From Butyriboletus loyo (taxonomy: Eukaryota; Basidiomycota; Agaricomycetes; Boletales; Boletaceae), in the NCBI GenBank assembly GCA_038093515.1, contig JBBPSI010000137.1:1-64000 (forward strand): a stretch of 64,000 nt of DNA, read 5' to 3'. Positions 49,429 to 60,578 of this stretch are shown one piece after another. The translations under genes were made by a program, and so were the position numbers. Below the pieces are notes generated by a model, which saw nothing but the letters and a program-made list of their open reading frames with translations, made no database searches and was not told the origin of the DNA. Position 1 is the stretch's first letter. Every line of letters starts with the position of its first letter.

Positions 49429-52400
49429 CTAGCCACGGTTTAGTACGAACCAACGATGCTCACCCTTTGCAACCTCCTTGTCTGCATCCGTGAGTCCGGA
49501 ATCATGAGCTTCCAAGAAAGCGTCGACTTCATCCATGACTTGGTCGTCATCTTCTCCATGGACCATATCCAGGTCACTATCGTCGTCGTCGTCTCCCACA
49601 TCATCAATCGCAAACGGCGTCCGTTCCATGAACGCCGCGTTGACTGCTTTCACGTGTGGCAAAGGGGAGAAAACGGCCGACCCAGGGCCACCATCATGCG
49701 CAGCTATTGCGTCGACAGTGAGAGTCGACGAGGAACCCTGGGATGTCGCCAGGGTGCCCGAGCTACCGGATCCAAAGGTCGACTTGGACGCAGGTGAGAC
49801 GAGTGACTCGCGTGCCTTGGGTTCTTCCAGCTTTGTGATACGCCCGATCGCGGGCCGGTAGATGACCTGATGTTTGCCGATCGTCTTCCCGAGCTCGTCG
49901 CTGATTTTGTGGAATATCTTCTTGTTGTCTTCTGTTGCGATGTTGGACCAGAGATCTTCCAAGAAGCCTCCACCCGAGGTGGGCAGTTCCAGGTCCGGGA
50001 CGGATTCCAGCTTGAATGACGCTGTCAGATCAGTCTCAAAGAATGATTCCAGTATTTCATCAGCCAAGACGACCATTCGGAAACTAATCAAGATTATAGT
50101 CAGCAAGGTCACTCAAATTCACTATCCCACACCGTACGTTGCAAGATTAAGGTATGGTTGATTATGACCTATTTGCAGCGGCTCAGTTTCTCCAGTCTCG
50201 CTATTTGTTTCTTGTGGTAAGAGGGTATCGCCATATTCAAATGCGTTCGTCATGAAGCGGCTAACTGCTCCAAGATAGGCATCGCCAATTTCATGGCGGA
50301 AAATGAACTATAGATGCTCCGTTAGATAATCACACAACGCTCCATCATGCTCACCAAGAAAGATTCGGACAATGTCAAAACTTCGTCCTTCGTCAAATAT
50401 CCATCTTTGTTCTTGTCGTGCAGATTAAAGAACCATTCTATGTTATCCATCAGATCGTTAAACATCACGCCGTCCAACCCAGAAACTAGGTCCTGATGCC
50501 AAAGTAAGCACCCAAAAATGCCAATGCGGCCTCGGAACCCACCTGAAATGATAAAGATCCTTTACAAGAAGTATCCCAGAAGTAGAAAAGCCTGTCAATA
50601 AGTTCGTGCTCTGAGACCTCGCGATCGATGCGTTGCTAGCCCGAAATAAGGAATGAACTGGGAAATACCAGAAAGGTCCACACACCTGGAAACCATTGGT
50701 AACAATCCTTTCGTCTCGCGCCCAGGTCAAGACCTCACTCAGGAACACCCTGAATGTTTTTAGTTCAATTCTCGTCTCGGGTCTTTCCTGCATGCTATCA
50801 GTGTTGACAAGCAGCGAGGGCGACGGTACGACAGTCGGTGGGGGTGGCTCTACACACATCGTCTTGTACAGCGCATCGTAGATAAAGCCCGCTTGCTCCT
50901 TTGTAAACCTTGCAAGGGTCTTGAGGTTTCGAATGGCAGAGCGTTTTGAGAAATTCTCGATATTATTAACGATTTCGTTGCGGTATTTGCGCCGCTCAGA
51001 AAGAATTGTCTCGTCTGTAATCACTGCGAACTCCCGGAAGGATACTAGGAGAAGTTCTTGGAAACGTGTGATAGCACGTGCCCTTGGGTCTGATGAATCC
51101 GGGTGTGCCGACTCTCCGAGAGATGCGAAGTACTCTCTCATTAGGCTGCAAAGAATGTTGTGTCCTGCTCCCGATGCACAGCGTGACAAGCTTACTTCAA
51201 AAAACCTCCATCATCCTGAATTTGCAATAACTTTTCTCCATTGATCTTGAGGATCGCTATGAAGTGGAAAGAGGATAAGAGATGATCTGAACAGGATAAA
51301 ATACACTGACCGAGTCTGTGAAAGGGTCAGTAGAAGGTTCCGTCACAGGGGTCAGGAGAAACCGCACCCAACTTGAAATAGTACTTTTGGGCCCATGCAG
51401 AAGAAACAGTCCACTATCCGAAAGGCGAATACCATCGGCATGCTGTTGATGTATCTTGTGAAGATGAATGAGTTGATGAACCGAGACAAATCTACGCCAG
51501 GGATTATACTGACAGACTCAAGAACCATGGCAAGGATGCTACCGACAGCTGTACGTCAACCGCCGAAAAGTAATCATGTATCATAGGGAGACACCGCATA
51601 ACCAATGACTCGAACACTCTCTGGTCGAGAAGGGTTCCGTGCATGGTTGGACTAGCAGACCGATCAAATCCAGTCGAGACACGTGTGGTTTGTAGACACA
51701 CCTGAAGTATCCGGGTAAAAGGCGATCACACAAAATTTCAAGGAGCCAGAAAGCCTGTTCTTCTGACACATAACTAGGATTCTGTGATGAGCCCAGTGGG
51801 AGAATGTAAATCGCGGTACATACATGAGAATCGCTGCAGCAAGGATGTTCATTGCCTAGAAAAATGCATATTACAAGGGGCGCCGGAACTCGTGTGATGA
51901 CTTACCTGGCAGTATCCTACGTCGGGGTTCCTAAACGAATAGGCCTGCAAGACGCGACGGAGAGCATTTATTCCCTCTTCTGATTGGTACCCAGCATACT
52001 CAGGAAGACTACGGTGTAGGTCTTTCTCGATATCTTCGACGCTCGTGCTCTGCTTGCCCTTGATATCCTCGACAAGCTGATCATATAAGCCTGGATTCGT
52101 ATACCGAAGGTAAAGTGAGCCAGATAGGGTTTCCCAGATCTCACCACGGAGCCGATTGGGTAAGCCGACTTGCACAAGACGCGTGCATTGGGGATATCTC
52201 AATAGAGTTAGATTGCGACCATGTGCTGTCCCAGGTGTTAGCATCAGAACGAAACCGGAGCAAAGCACCTACCTCGTAGGTAGGTGGTCCAGAGCTTGAT
52301 TTTCGAGGCTTCGCGCAATCTGAGCGTGTTCAGGGGGTGAATGACAGCTGAAAGCAGAAGCTCACTTCTTCGGATCCCCCGGAAACCTGAACCTCAGGCC

Positions 52401-53121
52401 GAGACCTCCGTGGAAATCAACTTCTGGAGGCAGCGTTCCTTCCTTGTTCCCTGAAATCAAACTGCCGTCTTCCCGCTCGTGCTCGGCCACCGACGATGTC
52501 ATTGATATAAGCGTTTCGGAATAACATGTCTTTACGAATCCTTTCACGGCTTTCATCTGTCCACGTTGAAGCTCTGCTTTCAATGCTTCGCGCAAGAGCG
52601 CACAGAACGCATCCGCCGTTGGCCGTAGAGAGGTCAATTGAACGATCTGCCAAAGAGGTGTCAGTATATTGCGTGGATGTAGACGGCGACTTACGATCTT
52701 CATGCCATGCCAAGTTGATAAACTAAGTGCATAGACACCAGCCCGAGCATTGAGTCGCTCCACGCGTCGTACCGTTGACAGAGGTAGGGTGAACCGGACC
52801 GACTTGCGATCCAATGAGGAGAACGCCAGATAAGGTGGGATGAGATGCAGCTTCCCTGCCTAGATGCGCAATGTTTTAATCGTTTGTTTCTCGGGGAGAG
52901 GGTACGGCTGCGAGTAAACTCACATACGAATCCTCGACGCCATGCTCACCAAAACTAAGCACTGCATTAATATCCATCTTCTCAGCCTCTGTGGCGCTGT
53001 GTTTGTCGCCATCTGTTGGAGGCGATGTAACTGGCACTTCAGGCATGGAGAAGAAGAGATGGAGTAGCTGGTCCTTTGTGGGCTCCTTGAAATTCCGTAG
53101 TTGGGTTGATATCGTGGACAT
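49429..53121 (-). CDS. GRAM-TBC-EF-hand Rab GTPase-activating protein (TBC1D8/9-like)
   Basis: Sixteen exons sum to 973 codons plus a stop: 53121-52924, 52859-52695, 52646-52366, 52319-52273, 52225-51906, 51855-51824, 51773-51702, 51651-51514, 51454-51368, 51315-51311, 51256-51196, 51145-50686, 50635-50543, 50492-50355, 50307-50138, 50083-49429. A GRAM domain (about residues 65-120, [15 protein letters not shown]) precedes the TBC domain (about 248-460). The TBC domain has both catalytic fingers: IEKDLHR (Arg302) and YCQ (Gln337). An EF-hand loop follows ([12 protein letters not shown], residues 679-690), then an acidic tail with [13 protein letters not shown] proteins speed GTP hydrolysis on Rab GTPases; GRAM and EF-hand suggest membrane lipid and calcium input. 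The 5-base exon (51311-51315) is needed to read QVGLAILKING. An upstream exon before MSTIS is possible. Confidence 0.9.
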
Positions 53122-53769
53122 GATGTCTACGTCTAAATGTAGCTTCGACCCTCCCAGCGGGTGTGCGGCGACCGTAGATGTTGAGACTTTGCGAACTACG
53201 GGTTAGTCGTAAGCCAGTCCCAACGGATTGCGATGTAGACCGACAAATGCTGAGAAGTGAGGGTGGAGTCGGAAAGTGGTTGAGCGATGTCGATGAGGGG
53301 CGACTCTGCAGCGTCCTTCCAAACGAGGCAACTGTCACTTGGGAATAAACACTGATCCGGGTGAGATTGACGGTCCTGAGGTAAGGCTGTGCTGCCGCTT
53401 CCCGATTTGGGTCCGAGTCCGAGTGGCGACCCCAGAGAGGGCGCACGGAAGGGTGGCCCAGAGGTCGTCGGGCGGCGTCGAAGGGTCCGGGTCGGGCGTG
53501 GGGCGCGCCGGAGGGTCCTAGATAGCTTAGGCGTCCAATCCGAGCGTTTTCCCCCCGAGACGACGTGCAGAAAGTGCTGTGGTGGTGGTAAACTTTCGCC
53601 GGAGATGCCGAGCGCTTGCCGAAAGGACTGTAAGTCGGCAGTCCAGGACCGTCAATTTTCCAATCAGATCTTTCGAACATTTTATGGCCCGTTTAACGTC
53701 ACGTGGACGCCACGTGACCTCGCGCGAACGAACGAACACAAGCGTGCCCAACAGACGAACGGAAAGTAT

Positions 53770-53808
53770 GGATACACAAAACGACGATAGGGATACACAA
53801 AACGACGA
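53770..53808. repeat. two-copy 18-base tandem repeat, period 21
   Basis: GGATACACAAAACGACGA occurs at 53770-53787 and again at 53791-53808. Confidence 0.8.
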
Positions 53809-53920
53809 CTACGAGACGAGGACCAGTCAGGCGCGGAACGAAGGAACGGAGTGCCATGCGACGACAGGGAGGGGTGCGACGGGATGGAGATGGGGCGCGT
53901 GGGGCAGTGTGGATAGCACG

Positions 53921-53936
53921 GTGTGTGTGTGTGTGT
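53921..53936. repeat. (GT)8 microsatellite
   Basis: Sixteen bases of perfect GT dinucleotide lie in intergenic DNA about 120 bases from the Crypton stop codon. Confidence 0.8.
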
Positions 53937-54054
53937 AGACAGGTCTGAAATGCGACAGGTCACTACATGGCGAAGCGAGAGCTTGAAAACTTTGCACGGA
54001 GGTGCGGGGATTACACTGGGGTGAGCATGAACCTGTTCGACTCGAGCATGGACG

Positions 54055-55670
54055 CTATTGCGTCGCAGGGCCTGTCGACGCACTATTAGTGGTGCGCTCG
54101 CTCGGCTTGTCGTTCTTGCTCGCGCGACTTGCTATCTCACCCCGCAGCAGTCGTTGCTTCTGAATCTCATCAAACAAGGGCTTGAACCCATGACCAGCTG
54201 CCAGATACGCGTTCAAGAAGGCAGCTTCATCTCGGTTGTACCTTTCCAGTCCGGGACAGCGTCAGTGGTGGAGTGGTCAGTACATGGCGCTGAAGCCCAG
54301 ACACTGGCAACACGTACCGGTAGAACTCCTCGGCGAGGACTTGGCGCATCTTCCGCTTCGTTGCGGTGAACTCTCTCATGTCGCCTGTGTACCATGTCTC
54401 GGGCCAGTCCTTGAGGGCAAGATCACCCATGCTCGGGTCAGGGTTCTCCCACTGGCTGATGGCCTTTCACCATGCCAGCCTCCCCTTCTTCCTCAGGTTA
54501 GGTACGGAAACGCCAGGAATTGGCATGGCCTTTTTTGTCTGACTCGGAGTCGCGTGGTGTGCCTGCCAGTGGTCGGTTGCAGTCGCTGATGATGGCGGGT
54601 CAGCATTCACGTGAGATGATGAAAGACGACTCAGAGGCAGTGGTTCCACACTTGGAATTGGAGATGCCCCAGGCAAACTTGAACTTGACATGCCGAAAGT
54701 GATGGTGCTGGCAGCAGCAGGGAGTGACTCAGAGGGTCCGCCGCCCGATGGTGAACTTGACTCGTCAGTGGAGGGCAAAACACCGTGACTGGTGGTTGAT
54801 AGTGGTGTTGCTGGTTGGTGTACAAATGGCGGACATGACTGATGGTGGAGAGAGACAGCTTGGTCATTGGCATGACAAACGCTGGAACACCGTGCCGACG
54901 GTGGTGTCAATGTGCATTGTCAACCGTTCGAACTGCCGGTTAACAGCGGCCTTGAACTGGCGCATCTCTTCTGCGCTCACTGGGCCTGTGAGAACGTGAG
55001 AACTTGGTCACCATTGAACGATCGGTTGGCTTCACGAGAGATGGAGCAGAGAGCGTCACGGTGTGATGTTTCATACTGTGTTAGCTCGTCCAACAAGTAG
55101 CGGATGAGGGTGTCCACCTGAACAGGAATCATGAGCACAGGGCTGGTTTTGTATGTACAACTCCAACCTACGCTTTCACCCTCGGCCCATCCACCCCACC
55201 ACCGAATGGTGCTCAGCGGCCATCTTTCACCGAGGGGGGCATGTATGAAGCGGAACTGTGCGCCGCCACGTCTGAGGCAGTGTGTGGTGTACGTGACCGA
55301 CAGTCGGGCCTTGGAGCAGATGTGGGTGATCATCTTCTGAACTGCATCGTACGACATCTCTTCGTTAGGGTAGACGGTCCCGTTGACACCTATTCGGGGA
55401 AAGACGAAGTTGTTTGGCTGTAAGGGGCACTTCAACAGGGCGACTTCAAGGAACCTTATCCAGACGGGAAAATGGGTATGCATGCAAATGTCCGGTGTCT
55501 TTGGTTGTGCATAGATCTCGTACTCGTTCCCTGGTGTCATAGAAAGCCCTCGAGTGCTGCATATTGAAAGAAAAAAGAAAAACGTGCCACTCAATGCCCC
55601 CTCGTGCTCTCCCTTGCGCTGCCACCCTTTGCGGTTCCTCAAGCTGACGAGAAAGCAAGCCACTCAATGT
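54055..55670 (-). pseudogene. Crypton recombinase gene with premature stop
   Basis: N-terminal recombinase sequence includes SLRNRKGWQRKG, ICMHTHFPVWIRFLEVALLK and TVYPNEEMSYDAVQKMI. The HxxR box follows (TTHCLRRGGAQFRF), then WWGGWAEGES, an in-frame intron (GTAGGT...TTCAG, about 55117-55170) and VDTLIRYLLDEL with the likely nucleophile Tyr. A second putative 18-base gap precedes VSAEEMRQFKAAVNRQFERL, a probable coiled coil. A Ser/Pro-rich linker leads to GCR1_C: KAISQWENPDPSMG, LKDWPETWYTGDMREFTATK, RQVLAEEFYR, then DEAAFLNAYLAAGHGFKPL. In the linker-to-GCR1_C step a TGA at 54467-54469 stands where Trp is expected (LAW-stop-KAISQW). The recombinase active site otherwise looks preserved, so the copy died recently or is read through; the former is likelier. 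Confidence 0.7.
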
Positions 55671-55900
55671 CCCGATGTCGGAGTTTCGTCAGCTCAAAGT
55701 TCCTGGTCCATAAGGTGAATCCCGCTGTAGCAAACGCCCAGACTGATCTCCAACTGTGCGAACCTGTGAGGCATCCAGGAAGTGATTTGATTGTGCAAGT
55801 GTCAACAGAGAGTCAACCTCATATGGTGGACACCTGTAAAACGGCTGGGTAAAATCGCGCCAGTAAACAGAGTAACTTCACCAAATCGCAACTTGGCCCC
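54055..55900 (-). mobile_element. degenerate Crypton-type element (tyrosine recombinase plus GCR1_C)
   Basis: The minus strand contains, in order, a tyrosine-recombinase catalytic region and a GCR1_C DNA-binding domain, the combination that defines fungal Crypton DNA transposons. They move through a circular intermediate by site-specific recombination and leave no terminal inverted repeats, which agrees with my finding none. The right end is uncertain. Recombinase-like sequence is recognisable to about 55670 (SLRNRKGWQRKG) and perhaps to 55760. The left limit is the coding stop at 54055. The element lies between the RabGAP gene and the O-fucosyltransferase-like paralog 2. Confidence 0.7.
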
Positions 55901-56066
55901 GAGCGACAATTGCAAGTAAGCCAACACCGCCCGAAGCGTCCCGCGGGCGATATGCATTACATTAGTGTAAGTACGACTATCCTTCTGCTAGGAACCGGGC
56001 CCCTCAAAGTCCGACTCATCCCCCCCCAAGCAGGCCGCACACGACATGTCTCGGCGTAAACTTTCG

Positions 56067-57696
56067 TCACCAAAATCGATTGCTCTCCGGCTGCAGACCA
56101 TCCACGGTGCGAAGCATGACTATATTCGAGGAAAGGCTAGACCACTGTTGCGACTTCCTAGTCAAATCCCAACTGCGGCAAATGAAAGCTCAATTGACTC
56201 ACCCCGTTTCCTATGAAAACTTGCGCTCTCTGCGCCACTAACATGTCGAACGCTTGCGCAACGAACTTCTGCTCCCAAGTCAGGCTCAGATCCAGATTGC
56301 TTCCGATATGCTTCCACCCCCCGAGTTCACGCAAGGCCACCTTGAGATCTGCAACCCATGAAGCATCACCATTCGTCATGATATAGAGATATTCAAGGGC
56401 TTCCTGCGACTCCTCCCGCACCGTCTTGACCCTTTCGACCATCTTCTCGACGCTGGGATAGCAGTGATCCATGTAGGCTTTGTGATTCTCTGGAAAAAGT
56501 CGAGGATCAGAGTGGACCTTGTCGTACTTGTCAGGCAGTTCGGGAAATGAATTGAACGCATTCCAGTCTGAGTTCCGGCTGGCAAGAAATCTACAGTGCG
56601 CAACGAAGTCACCCCTTCGCACGTGGATTACGAGCAGGCCACCCATAGTCTCGTTCACTCTAGTATCCCGACCTTCTGGCCAGTCCAAGGCAGGTGGGAA
56701 AACAACTCCACGATTTGCTTCGAAGGCATCGTGAATCAAGGGTGACCACTCCCAACGAGACAAAACAGGCAAACTGGACATGTATGGCCAAATGCTCAAA
56801 AGACGTTCTTTCTTTGCGTATACCCTGCAAGATGCAATCCATCTCGGTCAAGATATGGATATGTTGTCAATGTCAGGAACGTACACGACATCGAATATCT
56901 GGTTATCCACAGATGTTTCTTCAAACTGCAGACAAGTGTCCTCGATTGACGCAATCTTCTCCACCCATTTGTCGATGACAAACTTGACTGTGTCTGAATC
57001 ACCCCAACCACTAACATCCGATAATCGTAAGATGGTCGGGCTTGGGCAAACTCTGTAGAAGAAATCCTTGTGTACAGCTTGAGGAGTGTTGTCGCCTGGA
57101 GGCAGCGCCCCACCGGCAAGCGGTCCTTGAGTGTACAATCGTACTCAATGCTAATGCTGCCCAAGAAAGAAGTGTTTTCTCACCATCAATAATCGCACCC
57201 AGTGGGATGCGAGATGGAACGAGCTTCCCGTTCAAGTGTGAGTATGGTGTGCCGTCAACGGTCCAGGTGTAGTCATCAAAGACAAAGCTAGGACCGGTGT
57301 CAGGAACTAATCCCCTCAGCTTGCGAGACTACCAACGAGCGATTGGTCGCGTATGCGAGGACATGGCTTAAGATGTAATCTTGCATTATATTTCCCCATC
57401 CCACTTCTACAGTGACGATCAGCGAGGTTTGCGCGGAGCGTATCGGTTAGCATACTAGCCGGATGATTCGGTGACCATAAATACTTGACGTCCGAATGTT
57501 CATAGGATCGGTAGTGTGGTAGCTCCAGTTCTCGTTCACGGTGATGGAGGTATAATGGAGGATAACGGCCATCAACAAGCAAGGAATAGACGAGGCTGCG
57601 ATTGAATGGAAAGGCCACGAGAATCAAGACCGCCGTTGCAAGTGGGACTGCGATTCGCGAGCAGAGTCGAGAGTAAGGAAAGTAAAAGTTTGACAT
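56067..57696 (-). CDS. GDP-fucose O-fucosyltransferase-like type II membrane protein, paralog 2
   Basis: Six exons (57696-57456, 57406-57337, 57287-57184, 57125-56885, 56824-56203, 56144-56067) give 451 residues. After SRLCSRI a membrane segment (VPLATAVLILVAFPF) is followed by PPLYLHHRERE. The enzyme domain begins VGWGNIMQDYILSHVLAYAT. It contains FVFDDYTW, LVPSRIPLGAIIDG, the hallmark HVRRGDF (Val for Ile), YIMTNGDASW and MLVAQRAQVFIGNG, and ends SSLSSNIVMLR. The last exon (78 bases) is easy to miss because the frame runs into the preceding intron. The region between WPYMSS and the hallmark is shorter than in paralog 1. It is transcribed in tandem with paralog 3. The two share a motif (CAAAGTCCGACT-like) 3' of their stops at 55991-56018 and 58631-58655. 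Confidence 0.82.
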
Positions 57697-58896
57697 TTGC
57701 GGATGTTGGAGGGGAGGAAGAATGACAGGGAGACACGTACAAAGTCGTAATTTTACTTGCAGGAGGAAAACGGGAGCTTTTGGTGTCAACTTGCCATAGT
57801 GGCAAAGATATATCTAAGTATACATATTGCACACGGTCTGCTTGAAACACAGTCCGAGGTGTCACGGAAGCGAGACTCTCGCTGCGGGAATTGTCTCATC
57901 AGATTCGCCACTGGCTCGTGTAAAAGTACTTACATCGAGGAAATGCAATTAAGCAACTACGCGACGCGTCAGGATGCAAAAGCGCTTAGTCGATGCTGGT
58001 GAAATGGAGTTGATTTGGCAGACCTCGAGGTGTCGCATATTTGTGCCAGAGACATTTCCCACTCTCACACCGATGTCAACCAGATAAGTAACGCCGGGGC
58101 ATTTCACCCGCATGGCAACGACATTGTTATCTCGCATAGCCGTATTGGTGCCAGATGATAGCCGTCCGGGACGCACCCTAGCGATGTTGCCGCTCGGCCC
58201 TGTACGAACCACAGGCCGCAAACATTTAGGATAGGAGTACTTGACTGTGTGCGGTACCAAAGGTATCCCAAAGGTTACTCCTTGTGACAATGACATATTC
58301 TTCGACCCGTGCAGACCTGCACAGGCGAGTCAGTGATGTTGTTCAGGGGAACCCAATCCGAGCCTAACAGGCTGACGAATCAGGAAGGCGGAGTTGTGCG
58401 AACGTTCGTAGTCACTCAGCAAATCGGGTCCGAGCACTGTCGTTCTCACCTTGCGCAGCATTTTCTTTTGCTCTCTTCTTTTTTGAGACTCTGGGACAAC
58501 GTTCTCTCGGCATAGACGAGTCCTCATCGACATCGACCAGGTTGAAGCTGGAACTGGGGTGGCAGGCAGCCTTTGGGCAAGATAAGACTGCTTGAACGGC
58601 TGAAGTTCCTTCTTTAGTGCCGTTCGAGTAAAACCAGGGCCCCAAAGTCCGACTATACTACCTAACTCAGTGACTGGCCTCACGGATCCAGTGGTTGCAT
58701 GGGCAGTACGACCTCAAGACACTAGGTCAAAATTATAAGCGTCAAAACTAGTGTAATATAGGCTACTGTTGTAGAATGACCAAGATAACGAAACCAAGCG
58801 CCTGCTAACCAGTGATGCTTCCCATAGTCCCAAACGCGTAGTGGCCTCACCGATGCTGAGCCATATATCAATTCGTAAGTTCGTCACAAAACATCA
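57697..58896. other. spacer between tandem fucosyltransferase-like genes
   Basis: 1.2 kb holding the promoter of paralog 2 and the 3' region of paralog 3. Two minus-strand frames of about 115 codons (57949-58296 and 58330-58683) have no recognisable domain. The latter begins without ATG. Confidence 0.5.
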
Positions 58897-60578
58897 TCAC
58901 CAGAACCTGTTTGTGTCTGTTGCAAACCCTTGGGCCATACGTAGCATAACCACATTAGATGTCAAACTGGACCACTTATTATGCCTGATTCAGAACAAGA
59001 GTTAACGGTGTGAAAGCGGCCACTTACCCCGTTCCCTATAAATACTTGAGCCCGCTGTGCGACATACATGTCCAGAGCCTGCGCAACAAACTTTTGCTCC
59101 CACGTAAGCTTCAGGTCCCGGCTGCTGCCGACGTGATCCCATTCCGTGTCTTTTGCAAGCGCAGATTCAAGCTCTTCGACCCATAGCGTTGGCCCGTTCG
59201 TCAGGATGTACAGATATCGAAGAGGATCTGCGGCTTCCACGCGGACTCGTCTGACCTTCTCGACAATTTGTTCGATTGATGGGTAGCAGTGCTTGACGTA
59301 GAGCTTTGCGTTCTCCTCAGACGTTTCGCCCCAACCACCGTCGGTGGGTTGATTAAACTTGTCACGAAATTCAGGGAATGAGTTGAATGCATGCCAATCG
59401 GCATTCCACTTGGCGAGATGCGCACAATGATCTTCGAAGTCCCCCCGACGAACGTGAATCGCGAGGAGCCCGGGAATAATGTCAGCCGTGGTTTCCTCTT
59501 GGGAATCGAATAACCCTCCGAAGAGCGTGGTCTTAGTCGATTCGAAAACATGGCGATTTTTTCTGAAGGCGTCGTGGATGAATGGTGACCAATCCCAGTG
59601 CGTAGAGACCGGCGATTTCGCCAAGGAGGGCCAAATAGTCAACATCCGTTTCTTATGACCAAATATCCTATATTTATAGTCCGCACGCCGCGATGATGTT
59701 AGAGGGCTGCAGTATGTTGAAAGCATCGCAACTGCGTACCAAAATTCAAAAACCTGGTTGCTGCTCGGGTCCAGCATGACACATGGGTCCTCGATCGAGT
59801 TAATTGTTTCTACCCATTTTTCGAATACATAGACAGCTGAGATATCGTCACTAAAACGCATTTCGTCGGTGTTGATATCCGACACTTTTATAGCTGTCGG
59901 ATTTGGGCAGACTTTACGGAAGAATTCTCGGGAGACTGAGAGAGGGGTATCGTCGCCAAGAGGCCATGGGCCGCCGACCACCGGACCTGTTGGCAGCAAT
60001 GAATTTTTGGGACAGAGTTGTGGATGATGCTTACCCGCCAGAAGAGCAGAGAGAGGAATACGCGAAGGGATTAGCTTGCCATTATATTCTGAGTAAAGGG
60101 AACCATTCGGCCTCCAAATGTAGTCATCGAACACAAAGCTTGGTGTCAAGCCACGATGAGATTAGGTCGTCGCAAAGTAATGGAGGAGTGAAAGACAACA
60201 ATGCGAGACACTCACGATCGATTGGTGGCGTGGGCGAGCAAACCCATCATGATGAAGTCTTGCATGACGTTCCCCCAACCCGAGCCTAGAGAAGGATGAT
60301 GGATGAGCAAGGAGCGCACGTATTGTAGCATCCCTTAGCTTCTTACTATGTGCATGGTTTGCGGCAAAGAAGTATTTGACATTCTTGTGTTCGTACTCTT
60401 TGTAGTGCAGCAAGGATTGTTCTTTTGCTCTCACTTTCTCGTACAGTGGAGGAAGTCGTGGTCCCAAAAATGCTTGCAGAAAGTCATGCCAGCGTGCGTA
60501 GACCAGCAATCCAATGAAAGACAACAACACGATTACCAGTGACTTGTGTCCTCGTCTAGTCAACCCGTGAGACGACAT
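58897..60578 (-). CDS. GDP-fucose O-fucosyltransferase-like type II membrane protein, paralog 3
   Basis: Six exons (60578-60347, 60285-60216, 60138-60035, 59986-59740, 59667-59028, 58974-58897) give 456 residues. The N-terminus MSSHGLTRRGHKS precedes a membrane segment (LVIVLLSFIGLLVYA) and PPLYEKVRAKE. Domain landmarks are SGWGNVMQDFIMMGLL, FVFDDYIW, LIPSRIPLSALLAG, IPGLLAIHVRRGDF, LYILTNGPTLW, MYVAQRAQVFIGNG and SSLTSNVVMLRM. Exons 2, 3, 4 and 6 have exactly the lengths seen in paralog 1 (70, 104, 247, 78). All expected residues are present, so it should be functional in the secretory pathway. The acceptor protein or glycan cannot be predicted. Confidence 0.84.

Larger units (their letters stand above)
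53122..54054. other. RabGAP upstream region, repeat-containing
   Basis: 0.9 kb, GC-rich between 53330 and 53600. It contains a short tandem duplication (53770-53808) and a GT microsatellite (53921-53936). Open frames here look incidental. Confidence 0.5.

Noticed and set aside
53389..53938. Overlapping open frames in the GC-rich region upstream of the RabGAP gene
   Set aside because: They are open on several frames because of base composition, are Arg/Gly-rich without domains, and span repeats.
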